From Nitrospina sp. (GTDB lineage: Bacteria > Nitrospinota > Nitrospinia > Nitrospinales > VA-1), in assembly GCA_018653085.1 (NCBI GenBank), contig JABIAY010000067.1, positions 1 through 58,060 on the forward strand: a stretch of 58,060 nucleotides of DNA. Direction: 5' to 3'. The translations under genes were made by a program, and so were the position numbers. Below, in pieces: positions 7,132 to 17,170 of this stretch. Below the pieces are notes generated by a model that saw only the letters and a program-made list of their open reading frames with translations, had not been told where the DNA came from and did no database searches. Position 1 is the first letter of the stretch, and each line of letters opens with the position of its first letter.

Positions 7132-9417
7132 ATGAATACCAAGACCCAGCTCGAAATTGAATCTTTTGAATCGAATCCCTCCCCTGCGCAGTTTGCCGAA
7201 GTGGTGTTCAACCTTCCCCTCCGGGAAGCATTTACCTATAAGATTCCGCCACAATTGCTGGGCAAGGTCCGTGTCGGTATGCGGGTTCTGGTGCCTTTTG
7301 GCAGAAGGCAGATTACCGGGTATGTGGTCAACCTTGTGGACAAGTGGGACAAACCCATACGCCTCAAGACCATCATCGACCTGCCGGACACCGAACCCAT
7401 CGTGAACGCAGAGATACTGTCTCTCACCCGGTGGTTGGGAGAATATTACCAGTCCACTTGGGGCGAGGCCATCAGTGCCGCTCTTCCTGCCGGACTCGAT
7501 AAGGCCGGCTACCAGCTTGTCAAATCGGTTCGCCTTGCCAATTCTTTACCTGACGAGAAAGAAATAGAGCGTCTGCTCAAACGCAGTCCCAAACAAAAGT
7601 CAGTGTTCGATCTAATAAGGCAAGGGGAAATCAATCTGTCGGAACTGAAAACCCGGATTCCGGCAAGTGACTCTGCGTTACGCGCTCTTAAAGAAAAAAA
7701 TCTGGTGGAAGTGGTTACCGGGAAAAAAGAACGTGAAACTTTTGTTCCTGAAGATGCGATGAACCAGGCCTTTGGTTCATCCCTGACTTTCACTCCCGAA
7801 CAGGAAGCGATATTCAAGGAACTCACATCGGCTATTGAGGCGGGCCGGTTCCAGACTTTTCTACTGCATGGCGTAACAGGAAGCGGAAAAACAGAAGTGT
7901 ACATCCGTTGCATTCAACGCATTCTGGAAAAAGGACAAACCGCGATCATGATGGTTCCGGAAATTTCCCTCACCCCGCAAACGGTGGAGCGGTTTCGTCA
8001 GCGGTTCGGCGACCGGGTGGCTATTCTGCATAGTGGTTTATCGCAAACCGAACGCTACCTGGAATGGAAAAAAATCCGCGAGGAAAAGGTATCGATCGCG
8101 GTCGGAGCCCGCTCGGCGGTGTTCGCTCCCTTTAAAAATCTGGGCATGATAGTTATAGATGAAGAACATGATGGCTCTTACAAACAGGACTCCAATCCCC
8201 GCTACCACGCCCGGGACACTGCTGTCATGCGGGCTCAGGCATTGAACGCCGTTGTTCTTATGGGATCGGCAACCCCGTCTCTGGAATCAATCCAAAATAC
8301 CCGGCTGGGAAAATATAGTTACCTGTCCCTTGAAAACCGAATAGGCGAGCGCATGTTACCCATCGTGAGCCTGGTGGATATGAGACGTGAGCGCAAGGAG
8401 TTTAAAAATTTTGCCATGCTTTCCGGAACCCTGCGTAGCGCAATTCGCGACAGGCTTTCCCGCAAAGAACAGGTTTTCCTGTTTCTCAATCGACGCGGAA
8501 CAGCTCGATTTGTTTTTTGCCCTGACTGCGGCTACGTATTAGAATGTGCCCATTGCAGTGTCACCCTCACCTTTCACGGCAAGGAAGACCGCCTGCTCTG
8601 CCATTATTGTAATTTCACAGCGCGAATGCCTGGCCACTGCGTGGAGTGTAATGGGGCAGTGATTCGTTTCAGTGGTTTTGGCACACAAAAACTGGAGGAA
8701 GAAGTCACAAAACTGTTCCCGTCAGCCCAGATAACCCGGCTCGACCGAGACACCACCCGAGGACGCGACTCTTTCGCCGCCATGCACCGGAACATGAACG
8801 CGGGAAAAATCGACATCCTCATCGGCACACAAATGATTACCAAAGGACATGATTTTCCTAACGTCACTCTGGTCGGCGTGGCACATGCTGATTTGTCCCT
8901 GAATATACCGGACTTCAGATCGTGCGAGAGAGCATTCCAGTTGTTGACCCAGGTCGCAGGACGGGCGGGACGAGGAGAAGTTCCCGGAAAGGTGATTATC
9001 CAGACCAATAATCCCGACCACTATATGTTTGAGTTTGTCCGGGAACATGATGTGAATGCTTTCCACGAGAAGGAATTAAAGCTGAGAGGGCAACTCAATT
9101 ATCCTCCGTTCACCCGGCTTATTGCTGTCGAAATTGTCAGCGCTAATGAATCGCTGGGAAAAAGCATGGCTGAAAAACTGGGACGAGCTCTGGCACAACA
9201 AGCAACCCGCAAAAAGGGAGTAGAACTATTGGGTCCGTCCAAGGCCGCCTTGTATCAGATCCAAAACAAATTCCGCTGGCATTTGATATTGCGCGGCCCT
9301 AATATGCAGACTCTGCAAAGTATTCTGGCAGACAGTCAGGAACTCAGTGAGATCAAGTCCACCTCTGGCAAAAAATTCAAACTTTCTGTCGATGTAGACC
9401 CCTTCAACCTCCTATAA
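7132..9417 (+). CDS. priA: Primosomal replication restart helicase PriA
   Basis: This 761-residue protein matches full-length PriA. The N-terminal 3'-DNA-end-binding domain is at about 18-115 (FAEVVFNLPLREAFTYKIP). The helicase core has Walker A GVTGSGKTE near 247-255, the DEEHD box at 343-347, and the late motifs GTQMITKGHDFP and QVAGRAGRG. The zinc domain has paired cysteines from about 463 to 505 (CPDCGYVLECAHC, CHYCNF, CVEC). PriA reloads the replisome at collapsed forks. No clear Shine-Dalgarno precedes the ATG at 7132; a start nearer FAEVV is possible but no better. Confidence 0.96.
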   Translation: MNTKTQLEIESFESNPSPAQFAEVVFNLPLREAFTYKIPPQLLGKVRVGMRVLVPFGRRQITGYVVNLVDKWDKPIRLKTIIDLPDTEPIVNAEILSLTRWLGEYYQSTWGEAISAALPAGLDKAGYQLVKSVRLANSLPDEKEIERLLKRSPKQKSVFDLIRQGEINLSELKTRIPASDSALRALKEKNLVEVVTGKKERETFVPEDAMNQAFGSSLTFTPEQEAIFKELTSAIEAGRFQTFLLHGVTGSGKTEVYIRCIQRILEKGQTAIMMVPEISLTPQTVERFRQRFGDRVAILHSGLSQTERYLEWKKIREEKVSIAVGARSAVFAPFKNLGMIVIDEEHDGSYKQDSNPRYHARDTAVMRAQALNAVVLMGSATPSLESIQNTRLGKYSYLSLENRIGERMLPIVSLVDMRRERKEFKNFAMLSGTLRSAIRDRLSRKEQVFLFLNRRGTARFVFCPDCGYVLECAHCSVTLTFHGKEDRLLCHYCNFTARMPGHCVECNGAVIRFSGFGTQKLEEEVTKLFPSAQITRLDRDTTRGRDSFAAMHRNMNAGKIDILIGTQMITKGHDFPNVTLVGVAHADLSLNIPDFRSCERAFQLLTQVAGRAGRGEVPGKVIIQTNNPDHYMFEFVREHDVNAFHEKELKLRGQLNYPPFTRLIAVEIVSANESLGKSMAEKLGRALAQQATRKKGVELLGPSKAALYQIQNKFRWHLILRGPNMQTLQSILADSQELSEIKSTSGKKFKLSVDVDPFNLL

Positions 9418-9439
9418 ACCTTATATTGAAATCACATCC

Positions 9440-10027
9440 ATGAAACTTATTCGATCCATGTACGACTGGGTCCTGCACTGGGCCGCTACCCCTTATGCGC
9501 TTCCGGCATTATTTTTTGTTTCGTTTGTTGAATCATCCTTTTTCCCGATCCCGCCCGATGTTTTATTGATCGCCATGACGGTAGCGGTACCGGCACTCTG
9601 GATCAGGTTTTCCTTCTTCTGCTCTGTGGCCTCTGTTTTGGGAGGCATGTTTGGTTATTTCATCGGCTACCAATTCATGGACCTGATCGGCAGTCGTATC
9701 GTGGAGTTCTACCACTTGCAGGCCACGTTTGAAAAAATAGGCGGGCTCTACAACGAACACCAGGGCTGGGCCGTCGCCGCGGCGGGCTTCACACCTTTAC
9801 CTTATAAAATTTTCACTTTGGCGGCAGGGACGTTCAAAATTGATTTCCCGACTTTTGTCCTGGCATCAGCAATAAGTCGATCGGCCCGATTCTTTCTGGT
9901 CGGGTTTATAATTTACAAATTCGGACCGCCCATTAAGATAGTGATCGAAAAATATTTCAACCTGTTCAGCATTGTATTTTTCATTCTGCTTGTTTTAGGA
10001 TTTTATCTATTAAAATTTGTGCTTTGA
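9440..10027 (+). CDS. YqaA/DedA-like SNARE-associated (VTT) membrane protein
   Basis: This 195-residue protein has four to five hydrophobic segments. The pattern FVSFVESSFFPIPPDVLLI near residues 25-43, with an acidic residue before a Pro-rich re-entrant stretch, and AAGFTPLPYKIFTLAAG near 115-130 match the VTT/SNARE-associated family, YqaA branch. DedA-type relatives support lipid carrier flipping or membrane-potential homeostasis; the exact role of this branch is unknown. It lies 22 bp after priA and 12 bp before cutA, so priA, this gene and cutA may be co-transcribed. Confidence 0.85.
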   Translation: MKLIRSMYDWVLHWAATPYALPALFFVSFVESSFFPIPPDVLLIAMTVAVPALWIRFSFFCSVASVLGGMFGYFIGYQFMDLIGSRIVEFYHLQATFEKIGGLYNEHQGWAVAAAGFTPLPYKIFTLAAGTFKIDFPTFVLASAISRSARFFLVGFIIYKFGPPIKIVIEKYFNLFSIVFFILLVLGFYLLKFVL

Positions 10028-10039
10028 TGGAGCCTTGTT

Positions 10040-10366
10040 ATGAGTGAACATTGCGTAATATTCATCACCGCCGGATCGAAAGAGGAAGCAGATAAAATAA
10101 GCCAGGGGCTGGTCGAGGACAAGCTGGCGTTCTGTGTCAGCATCGTTCCAGGAATTCAGTCGACTTATTACTGGGAAGACAAAATCCATGTTGACGAAGA
10201 ATTCCTTTTAATCGTCAAAACCCGGAAGGACCGTTATGATGTGCTGGAAACCTGGGTCAAAATCAACCACAGCTATGAAGTTCCGGAAATCATTGCCCTG
10301 CCTATCGACCGGGGTCTCCCTGCATACCTGTCTGGGATTGATGACTGGGTTACAAAAAAAGACTAA
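10040..10366 (+). CDS. cutA: CutA divalent-cation tolerance family protein
   Basis: This 108-residue protein covers the whole CutA1 fold. The opening HCVIFITAGSKEEADKI, the central CVSIVPGIQSTYYWEDKI and the closing VPEIIALPIDRGLPAYLSGI are the conserved blocks. The family forms a very stable trimer related to PII proteins and is implicated in copper or other divalent-cation tolerance, although the biochemical role is uncertain. It ends 6 bp before msrP. Confidence 0.92.
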   Translation: MSEHCVIFITAGSKEEADKISQGLVEDKLAFCVSIVPGIQSTYYWEDKIHVDEEFLLIVKTRKDRYDVLETWVKINHSYEVPEIIALPIDRGLPAYLSGIDDWVTKKD

Positions 10367-10372
10367 ATCGTC

Positions 10373-11341
10373 ATGGCCCATATCCATATAAAAGAGGAAT
10401 GGAAAATTTCGGAAAACCTGGCCACGCCGGAGTCGGCATATATGCGTCGGCGGGAATTTCTCAAAGGCACGGCTCTGACCACCGCCGCCACTGTGGGAGC
10501 CCTTTATGGTTGCGGTCCTTCTTCTTTACCGAAGGTTCTTCCTGAAGTCGCGTGGAGTGAGCTGGAAAAATCCATCTACCCCGCCAAAAAAAATCCGCAT
10601 TACGAGTTGGACCGACCTCTGACTGCAGAACGAATCGCCGCCACCACCAATAATTTTTATGAGTTCGGATCCGAAAAATCCGACCCGGTGCATTACGCGC
10701 AGAAACTTAAAATCCGTCCATGGACCCTTGAGGTAGGCGGATTGGTAAACAAACCGAAAACTTTCGCCGTGGAGGACTTGCTAAAAACCATGCCCCTTGA
10801 AGAACGCCTGTACAGACTGCGTTGCGTAGAGGCCTGGGCCATGGCAGTGCCCTGGACCGGGTTCCCGTTACACGAACTTCTCAAACAAGTCGAACCAAAA
10901 CCGGAAGCCACACATGTGAGACTGGAAACTTTTTATGCCCCCTTCACCGCCCAGGGCCAACTGGAGTTCTGGGAACCCTGGCCCTATGTAGAGGGATTGA
11001 CCCTCAACGAAGCCATGAATGAACTGGCATTTTTAGCCACCGGAATTTATGGGCACCCGCTTCCCAAGCAACATGGTGCCCCGGTCCGGCTGGTCGTTCC
11101 CTGGAAATACGGGTTCAAGAATATCAAGTCCATTGTGAAGATCGAACTGGTCAACTATCGTCCCGCAACTTTCTGGAACACACTGCAAGGACTGGAATAC
11201 GATTTCACCGCCAACGTGGACCCCGGGGTTCCACACCCTCGCTGGCCCCAGACCCGTGAGAAAATGATCGGCACCGGAGACATCCGACCCACCCTGCTTT
11301 ATAATGGCTACGAAAAATTTGTCGCCAACTTATACTCATGA
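10373..11341 (+). CDS. msrP: Protein-methionine-sulfoxide reductase catalytic subunit MsrP
   Basis: This 322-residue protein has a twin-arginine signal RRREFLKG at residues 25-32, so it is exported folded to the periplasm. The molybdopterin-binding sulfite-oxidase fold includes the molybdenum-ligand cysteine C151 in RLRCVEAWAM, then KYGFKNIKSIVKIEL and the closing RPTLLYNGY, all characteristic of YedY/MsrP. It repairs oxidised periplasmic methionines. E. coli MsrP also carries about twenty residues before its RR motif, which supports the 10373 start over the ATG at 10442. The usual membrane partner MsrQ is not beside it. The stop overlaps the next start (ATGA, 11338-11341). Confidence 0.93.
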   Translation: MAHIHIKEEWKISENLATPESAYMRRREFLKGTALTTAATVGALYGCGPSSLPKVLPEVAWSELEKSIYPAKKNPHYELDRPLTAERIAATTNNFYEFGSEKSDPVHYAQKLKIRPWTLEVGGLVNKPKTFAVEDLLKTMPLEERLYRLRCVEAWAMAVPWTGFPLHELLKQVEPKPEATHVRLETFYAPFTAQGQLEFWEPWPYVEGLTLNEAMNELAFLATGIYGHPLPKQHGAPVRLVVPWKYGFKNIKSIVKIELVNYRPATFWNTLQGLEYDFTANVDPGVPHPRWPQTREKMIGTGDIRPTLLYNGYEKFVANLYS

Positions 11342-11673
11342 GGAACATGATGCCAGTAAAAGTAATTGCTTTTATTTTTTGCACCTTACTGCTTTTCCCA
11401 TGCACTGCATGGTCGGTGGAGGAAGATGGAAAGAAGCCAAACGAAAAAAAAATCTATACGGTCATTGAGTTCGAGTCCACTTTCATGAACCGCAAAAAAG
11501 AAGACTTGTTAAAAGCTCTCGGCGAACCGGACCTCAAGTCGGAACACAGGGGCCATGAAGTTTGGCAGTACCATCGGATCATTAAAGAGCAAGGAAAACT
11601 TTGGGACCAGAATATCCTGTTCAATTTCGGCCGGGTCAATCAAATGTGGGGCACCCCCACTGGACGCCACTAG
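11338..11673 (+). CDS. Small periplasmic protein with BamE/SmpA-like motif
   Basis: This 111-residue protein has a signal peptide (hydrophobic stretch at residues 6-22, ending AWS). A segment follows that resembles the BamE/SmpA fold: KEDLLKALGEPDLKSEHRGHEVWQYHR, that is, a helix ending G-x-P and then a strand with a W-x-Y pattern, and then ILFNFGRVNQMW. Family assignment is tentative. Translation is coupled to msrP. The C-terminus GTPTGRH and the TAG stop (11671-11673) come from repeat R4: the stop is the TAG of the repeat core CCACTAGGCG. Confidence 0.65.
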   Translation: MRNMMPVKVIAFIFCTLLLFPCTAWSVEEDGKKPNEKKIYTVIEFESTFMNRKKEDLLKALGEPDLKSEHRGHEVWQYHRIIKEQGKLWDQNILFNFGRVNQMWGTPTGRH

Positions 11674-11910
11674 GCGTGGAGCCAGTGTGCCATCGCTTTT
11701 TACTGCAAGCAAAGAGTTATCTCGGCTTATAGAAAAATATTCGTTCGCTTATAGGTAGGAAAACCAAACCCCCTCTATCCCCCTTCTCAGGGGGAACATT
11801 AAAAGTATTACCCCTTCGGGGCACGAGAGCTTAGGAAAAATATCACGTGCGCTTGAGGACTTGGCCTGCTTGACGGACAATGCAGTACTGGCCCCACGCC
11901 TAGCGGCGGT
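11650..11910. repeat. Mosaic intergenic repeat R4 between convergent genes
   Basis: The left end has the reverse core CCACTAGGCGTGGAGCCA (11667-11684) and the reverse of the CTCTTTGCTCGCC module (GCAAGCAAAGAGTTATCTCGGC). The middle has a CCCCCTTCTCAGGGGG hairpin and a CCCCTTCGGGG hairpin. The right end has a GGACAATGCAGTACTGG segment and the core TGGCCCCACGCCTAGCGG (11889-11906). Both flanking convergent genes end in the TAG of these two cores, so the element closes two reading frames at once. Confidence 0.85.
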
Positions 11911-12217
11911 GGAAGAATTGTTCGATTTGTGCGCCAATGAAACCGGCGATGGCACCTCCGCTTCCGGCGGCGATAATGAGGATATCCCGATCCCCGGTTC
12001 GATAGCCCAAAACAGCCCCGACTAAAACCCCCAGGCAGATGATGACCATATAACGTCTGCCACCCAACCAGCCGACAAACCCGCCTATCATCAAACCCAA
12101 TAACCCGGCGACGGTCATTAGAAGCGGGCTGTGCACCACCCAGCCCATAGCCAGACCGGTGGCACCCATCAACCCCATACCCAGATAAATTGTGCTTTTG
12201 CTCTGCGATTCAGGCAT
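11900..12217 (-). CDS. Small glycine-rich membrane protein, unknown function
   Basis: This 105-residue protein has three to four hydrophobic segments rich in glycine and alanine (MGLMGATGLAMGW, AGLLGLMIGGFVGWLGG, ICLGVLVGAVLGY, AAGSGGAIAGFIGAQI). The pattern resembles glycine-zipper membrane proteins. I recognise no family. It lies upstream of the pnt genes' 3' end and is transcribed in the same direction. Its last residues HRR and its TAG stop are encoded by the core of repeat R4. Confidence 0.55.
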   Translation of the reverse strand: MPESQSKSTIYLGMGLMGATGLAMGWVVHSPLLMTVAGLLGLMIGGFVGWLGGRRYMVIICLGVLVGAVLGYRTGDRDILIIAAGSGGAIAGFIGAQIEQFFHRR

Positions 12218-12270
12218 GGGAAATTATTTCACCTCCAATAGCAATGGCAATCGGGCCTCCATAAATTCCC

Positions 12271-12311
12271 AAAAAAAATCCCCCCTGCCGCTTTTTACAA
12301 CGACAGGGGGG
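12271..12311 (-). terminator. Rho-independent terminator of pntAB
   Basis: On the minus strand an 8-bp perfect stem CCCCCCTG...CAGGGGGG (12304-12311 with 12280-12287) is followed by ATTTTTTTT. It sits about 20 bp beyond the pntB stop. Confidence 0.82.
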
Positions 12312-12332
12312 AAACGAAAAAACACTCAATCT

Positions 12333-13727
12333 TTAAAGATTTTTGAACACCTCATCCAGGCTGGCTCGGGCATCACCAAACAGCATGCGGGTATTTTCTT
12401 TAAAGAATAATGGGTTTTGTACTCCCGCATACCCTGTCGCCATACCCCGCTTTAGCACAATAGTGGTTTTACCTTTCCAGGGCTCCATAACCGGCATACC
12501 CGCGATGGGACTGTCTGGATCGGTCTGCGCAGAAGGATTGACAATGTCGTTGGCACCAATAACGATTGAAACATCAATATCAGGAAAATCGTCATTGATT
12601 TCATCCATCTCATAAACGATATCGTAGGGAACCTTGGCTTCCGCCAACAAAACATTCATATGCCCCGGCATTCGCCCCGCAACCGGGTGGATACCAAAGC
12701 GCACATTTATTTTCTTGGCTCGCAATGTTTTGGTGATCTCGCACACGATATGCTGAGCCTGGGCTACCGCCATGCCATAACCCGGAATGATCATAACTTC
12801 CTTGGACTCTGCCAACAGGTTGGCAACTTCGGGAGCTTGCAACACAACCACTTCACCCTGTTCTTCCGCTGAGGCCGAAGAGGCACCACCGCCTGTCGTT
12901 GTGCCGAACCCACCGGCAATGACCGCAATGAACTTTCGATTCATGGCGCGACACATGATGTAACTCAGGATAGCACCACTACTGCCGACCAGTGCGCCGG
13001 TCACAATAAGCAGATCGTTACTGAGCATGAACCCGGTAGCCGCCGCGGCCCAACCGGAATAACTATTGAGCATGGAAACCACCACCGGCATATCGGCCCC
13101 GCCGATAGCCATGACCATATGAATCCCGAACAGCAAAGCAATTCCCGTCATGATCAGCAGAGGCATCATTCCACCGCCAGCGGCGGATTCCTCGACAAAA
13201 CTGCCGCACAACCAGATGGAGATAATCAACAGACCTAAATTGAGCCAATGCCGTGCCGGCAATAACATGGCGTTGCCACCGATTTTCCCGCTGAGTTTTC
13301 CAAACGCAATGATGGAACCCGAGAACGTGACCGCCCCGATAAGAACTCCCAGATAGATTTCAACATTGTGAATGGTGAGCTCCACTCCGGAAAAATGCGA
13401 CTCCGGGTCCATGAAGCTGGCATACCCGACCAGAACAGCGGCCAACCCTACGAGGCTGTGCAGACTGGCAACCAGTTCGGGCATTTGGGTCATTGCAATC
13501 CGCTTTGCCAGGATCAGGCCAATGCTACTGCCGATGAGCAACGCCACCAGCAAAAATACCATATTGCCCGTAACCCCGGAAATGGTTGCAACCAGAGCAA
13601 TGGCCATACCGATCATGCCATAGAGGTTGCCCCGCCTTGCGGTTTCCTGATTGCTCAACCCACCTAACGCTAGAATAAAAAGAATGGATGCCCCTATATA
13701 AGAGGCGGTGATTATACCCTGACTCAT
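12333..13727 (-). CDS. pntB: NAD(P) transhydrogenase subunit beta
   Basis: This 464-residue protein has an N-terminal membrane domain of about eight helices (residues 1-260). The NADP(H)-binding domain III follows from about 290: [14 protein letters not shown] is its nucleotide-binding loop, and [40 protein letters not shown] and [14 protein letters not shown] are diagnostic. With PntA it uses the proton-motive force to drive hydride transfer from NADH to NADP+, supplying NADPH. It starts 11 bp after pntA ends and is followed by a strong terminator. Confidence 0.96.
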   Translation of the reverse strand: MSQGIITASYIGASILFILALGGLSNQETARRGNLYGMIGMAIALVATISGVTGNMVFLLVALLIGSSIGLILAKRIAMTQMPELVASLHSLVGLAAVLVGYASFMDPESHFSGVELTIHNVEIYLGVLIGAVTFSGSIIAFGKLSGKIGGNAMLLPARHWLNLGLLIISIWLCGSFVEESAAGGGMMPLLIMTGIALLFGIHMVMAIGGADMPVVVSMLNSYSGWAAAATGFMLSNDLLIVTGALVGSSGAILSYIMCRAMNRKFIAVIAGGFGTTTGGGASSASAEEQGEVVVLQAPEVANLLAESKEVMIIPGYGMAVAQAQHIVCEITKTLRAKKINVRFGIHPVAGRMPGHMNVLLAEAKVPYDIVYEMDEINDDFPDIDVSIVIGANDIVNPSAQTDPDSPIAGMPVMEPWKGKTTIVLKRGMATGYAGVQNPLFFKENTRMLFGDARASLDEVFKNL

Positions 13728-13738
13728 TTCATCGCCTC

Positions 13739-15292
13739 CTATTTGCGAAACATTTCAAGCATGCGGCGCGTTACCGCGAATCCGCCTACAATATTAATGG
13801 ATGTTATCAACACCGCAAACACCGCCACCCACATGAGCAGCTTATCCCCTGAACTGACCTGCAAAATCGCACCAACAATAATGATACTGCTGATCGCGTT
13901 GGTCACGCTCATCAACGGCGTATGCAAAGCCGCTTTCACATTCCAGATGACCATATAACCCACAAAGCAGGCCAGAACAAAAACCGTAAAGTGCGCCATG
14001 AAGGACACAGGCGCAACCGCACCCAGCCCCAATAAGGCCGCGGCTCCCACCCCGAATGTAATAACGGGTCCCAGTACTGAAGGTTTTTCTTCCTCAGGCT
14101 CTGCAACCGGTTTAGCAGGCTCGGCAGGTTTGGCCGGTGCCGCCGAAAGTTTCGGTGCAGGAGGCGGGAAGGTGATCTCACCCTCCTTGACAGCCGTGGC
14201 TCCGCGAACTACTTCATCGTCAAAATCGACCACAACATTGCCATCCTTGTTCGGGCACATATCCGTTAAAAGATGGCGCAAATTTGTTCCATACAGCTGG
14301 CTGGCTTGCGCCGCCATCCGGCTGGGCAAGTCGGTGTAGCCGATGATCGAAACGCCATGAACCTTGACCACTTTTCCCGCTTCAGACAACTTGCAGTTGC
14401 CTCCCCGTTCGGCGGCAAGGTCAACGACCACGCTACCGTCTTTCATGGCGACAACATGTTCTTCCAAGATCAGCTCTGGTGCAGGTTTGCCAGGAATCAG
14501 AGCCGTGGTGATGATGATATCCACTTCCTTCGCCTGTTCCGCAAACAGAGCCATTTCTGCTGCAATAAATTCTTTACTCATCACCTTCGCATATCCACCG
14601 GTACCCGAACCATCTTCCTCAAAAGCAACTTCCAGGAATTCCGCATCCATGCTCTCGATCTGCTCTTTCACTTCCGGCCGGGTATCAAAAGCCCGCACAA
14701 TGGCACCCATGCTCTTTGCCGCACCAATGGCGGCAAGGCCCGCAACCCCTGCACCGATGACCATGACTTTAGCAGGTGGAACTTTACCTGCCGCCGTGAT
14801 CTGCCCGGTGAAGAACCTGCCAAAATGCTGAGCGGCCTCAACCACTGCCCGATAACCAGCAATATTTGCCATCGAACTGAGCGCATCTAGTTTCTGAGCC
14901 CGGGATATTCGCGGGATCATGTCCATCGCCAAGGCGGTGACTTTTTTCTCAGCCAACTTCTTGAGCATTTCCGGATTCTGCGCCGGCCAGAGAAAAGTAA
15001 TCAATATCTGATTTTCATGTAATAAATCGATTTCTTCTTTTTTCAGCTCCGGATGCATCTCCGGCACACAGACTTTTAAAATAATATCGCTGTCTGTCCA
15101 TACCTCCTGGGCATTTTTGATGACCGTTACGCCTGCTTCCACATAAGAAGCATCCGAATAATGCGCGGCAGCACCGGCACCAGCCTCAATCGCAACTTCA
15201 AAACCCAGTTTGATAAGCTGCTTCGCGACATCCGGGGTAGTAGCCACCCGCTTTTCGCCAGCATGAATTTCTTTTGGGATACCTATCTTCAT
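13739..15292 (-). CDS. pntA: NAD(P) transhydrogenase subunit alpha
   Basis: This 517-residue single-chain alpha subunit has the E. coli-like arrangement. The NAD-binding domain I ([20 protein letters not shown], then [20 protein letters not shown] near residue 175 and [11 protein letters not shown]) is joined by a Pro/Ala-rich linker (about 380-405) to a C-terminal segment with about four membrane helices. In many related lineages these are split into PntAA and PntAB, so the fused form is informative. It is the first gene of the pntAB pair. The gap upstream (15293-15489) holds repeat R5 and no clear promoter. Confidence 0.96.
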   Translation of the reverse strand: MKIGIPKEIHAGEKRVATTPDVAKQLIKLGFEVAIEAGAGAAAHYSDASYVEAGVTVIKNAQEVWTDSDIILKVCVPEMHPELKKEEIDLLHENQILITFLWPAQNPEMLKKLAEKKVTALAMDMIPRISRAQKLDALSSMANIAGYRAVVEAAQHFGRFFTGQITAAGKVPPAKVMVIGAGVAGLAAIGAAKSMGAIVRAFDTRPEVKEQIESMDAEFLEVAFEEDGSGTGGYAKVMSKEFIAAEMALFAEQAKEVDIIITTALIPGKPAPELILEEHVVAMKDGSVVVDLAAERGGNCKLSEAGKVVKVHGVSIIGYTDLPSRMAAQASQLYGTNLRHLLTDMCPNKDGNVVVDFDDEVVRGATAVKEGEITFPPPAPKLSAAPAKPAEPAKPVAEPEEEKPSVLGPVITFGVGAAALLGLGAVAPVSFMAHFTVFVLACFVGYMVIWNVKAALHTPLMSVTNAISSIIIVGAILQVSSGDKLLMWVAVFAVLITSINIVGGFAVTRRMLEMFRK

Positions 15293-15384
15293 CGCTCTTC
15301 TCTCTCACTTTTAAGAATGGGTTGGGGGAATATCAAAGCGCATAAGCCTACCATAAAATCCGGATTTTTTCTAACCCCTTAACA

Positions 15385-15496
15385 CCCACTCCCGTGGGAG
15401 GGAATAAGGCAAAAGTTTGGTTGAGCCAAGATCACTCTTTGCTCGCCCAATAAAGCTATTGCAATTTGCCACCGGCGGCTCGCCGGGGCCTAGCGG
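15385..15496. repeat. Mosaic intergenic repeat R5
   Basis: It holds the palindrome CCCACTCCCGTGGGAGGG (15385-15402), a CTCTTTGCTCGCCCAATAAA module (about 15436-15455) and a GC-rich CCACCGGCGGCTCGCCGG palindrome that runs into GGCCTAGCGG. The CTA of the last part is the reverse complement of the TAG stop of the ThyX-like gene (15490-15492). Confidence 0.8.
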
Positions 15497-17160
15497 TCTT
15501 GGTCATCGAGGAGGTTGGAGGCGAGGCTTTTGCGGGCTGTGCGGGCTTCTTGATCCGCGCGGGTGATGCCGCCATCGTAGTCATTGTAGTCGACAAATTG
15601 CAGAACCGGTTCCATCTCCGGGTGGCGTTTGAGGTAGAGACGGGCCATCATTTGCGCCGTGCGCCGGTATTTGGGATGACCGGCTTTCTGGGTACGCAGT
15701 TCCACAAAATGCCCCAACTCCCTGAGGTTCATGCCCATATTCCAGCGGATGAAGTGATTGAACAAGGTGGCGTATTGCGCTTCCTGCTCCATGCCTGCCC
15801 GCTTCAGGTCGCGGTGCAGGGACTCGGTGCGCTCGAAACATTCCTGCACCTTTTGGCCCATGCCAATTTCTTCAATTTCCTCCGGCACTGAATAACCCAG
15901 GTCGACTCCCAGGTCCTGCCTTTGCTGGGTGAGCATGCGGTGGCGTTGCAGATCACGGTACTCGGCGAACCCGGCACGAATATCAAACTGAATGGGATAA
16001 CCATATTCCAACGCCCTGCCAGCACGGTCGCGCTTGCTCTGCCGCGACCCGATATAAGTCTCAAAGATTTGCTTTCTGCGTTCTTCGGGTAAAGACCTCA
16101 CGATTTCACGAATCTGACAGGAGGAATGCCGGACGTAAGGGAAAACCATATTGGCCAGCAGGTTGACCCACTGGTCTTGAGGGTTATCCTCCAGCAATTC
16201 CACTTCTGCTGATGTTTCGATCTGCACCGATGCAAAAAGCTCGCGGCATAGTTGCCGCATTTTGCCGTGATTTTCCACCTGATAAGAGTTGCGCCCCGCC
16301 CGCTTGATAAATGTGGGAATTTGGGTATTGAGGGCTTTTCGAATCGCCTCGGCAAGCCCATGCGCCTCTGATAAATCGTGGGACAACAGTTTGCTGATCA
16401 AGCCGGAGTAATACCGCCCGTTACCCACCAACCCGACATTGGCCTGGGTGCAAGCGGGAAGGATACAGCGGATCACATCGCACGCCGCACTGCGGATGGT
16501 GAAACCGTAGGCAATACGATGCGCCTTGATTTCGTTCTCGTCTTGCAGGGATTTCAATCCCGCTTTTTGAATCTTTCCATCCCGCTCCACTTCAATCTCA
16601 AACGCATCAGCAGTGAGACGCTTGCGGAACAACGTCTGCATGGGTTCCACCATTGAGGCATACGTCTCAAAAATAAAATCCATGTTAGCCACAAAAGCAG
16701 TACCAAGACCTGACTCCTTGATATTATCCGGGCACACATAACGCCAGCGACCGTTCTTCTTGGCGTCATAAAGAACATAGCGGGTCGACTCTTCGATGGG
16801 TGAGCCGCCAATCCTGCAATCCTCGATGACTTTGGTCATCAGGTTGGAAATTTCTTCAATACATAGAGGAGCAACAGCCAGCTCGGCCACCGATTCATCG
16901 CCGAACTTGTTGACCACCCGGTCGATCATCTGAGAACCTTTGACATCGTTGGGACTGCCATCCGGATTCAAAAACTCACGCGCCACCGTTTCCTTGAATC
17001 CAGTAGGTGCCCGGCTGTAACGAGCCAGAGCCCCGCCGATCACTTCCGGGTTCAGGTTTTCCAGCGCAAACACATCCGCATTCACATCCGAAAGATAGGG
17101 CTTTAACAGCTCCCGCTCCCGGTCAGTTAATTCATCAGATCGTTTTGGTTTATCAGTCAT
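15490..17160 (-). CDS. Tandem-domain ThyX-like (FAD-dependent thymidylate synthase family) protein
   Basis: At 556 residues this is about twice the usual ThyX length, and two ThyX-like halves can be traced. The first (about 30-290) has GDESVAELAVAPLCIEEISN and GGSPIEESTRYV. The latter aligns with the end of the ThyX motif RHR-x7-S-x-R-Y, but the RHR part is replaced. The second (about 330-540) has YRDLQRHRMLTQQRQ, which keeps RHR but lacks the S-x-R-Y end. So each half holds a different part of the catalytic signature. It could be a thymidylate synthase with a composite site or a relative with another function. No thyA is in the window. The TAG stop lies in repeat R5. Confidence 0.7.
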   Translation of the reverse strand: MTDKPKRSDELTDRERELLKPYLSDVNADVFALENLNPEVIGGALARYSRAPTGFKETVAREFLNPDGSPNDVKGSQMIDRVVNKFGDESVAELAVAPLCIEEISNLMTKVIEDCRIGGSPIEESTRYVLYDAKKNGRWRYVCPDNIKESGLGTAFVANMDFIFETYASMVEPMQTLFRKRLTADAFEIEVERDGKIQKAGLKSLQDENEIKAHRIAYGFTIRSAACDVIRCILPACTQANVGLVGNGRYYSGLISKLLSHDLSEAHGLAEAIRKALNTQIPTFIKRAGRNSYQVENHGKMRQLCRELFASVQIETSAEVELLEDNPQDQWVNLLANMVFPYVRHSSCQIREIVRSLPEERRKQIFETYIGSRQSKRDRAGRALEYGYPIQFDIRAGFAEYRDLQRHRMLTQQRQDLGVDLGYSVPEEIEEIGMGQKVQECFERTESLHRDLKRAGMEQEAQYATLFNHFIRWNMGMNLRELGHFVELRTQKAGHPKYRRTAQMMARLYLKRHPEMEPVLQFVDYNDYDGGITRADQEARTARKSLASNLLDDQDR

Positions 17161-17170
17161 GGATAGTTAG

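Noticed and set aside
14000-14890. Long plus-strand frames opposite pntA
   Set aside because: They are antisense shadows of a confidently identified gene and show no domain pattern.
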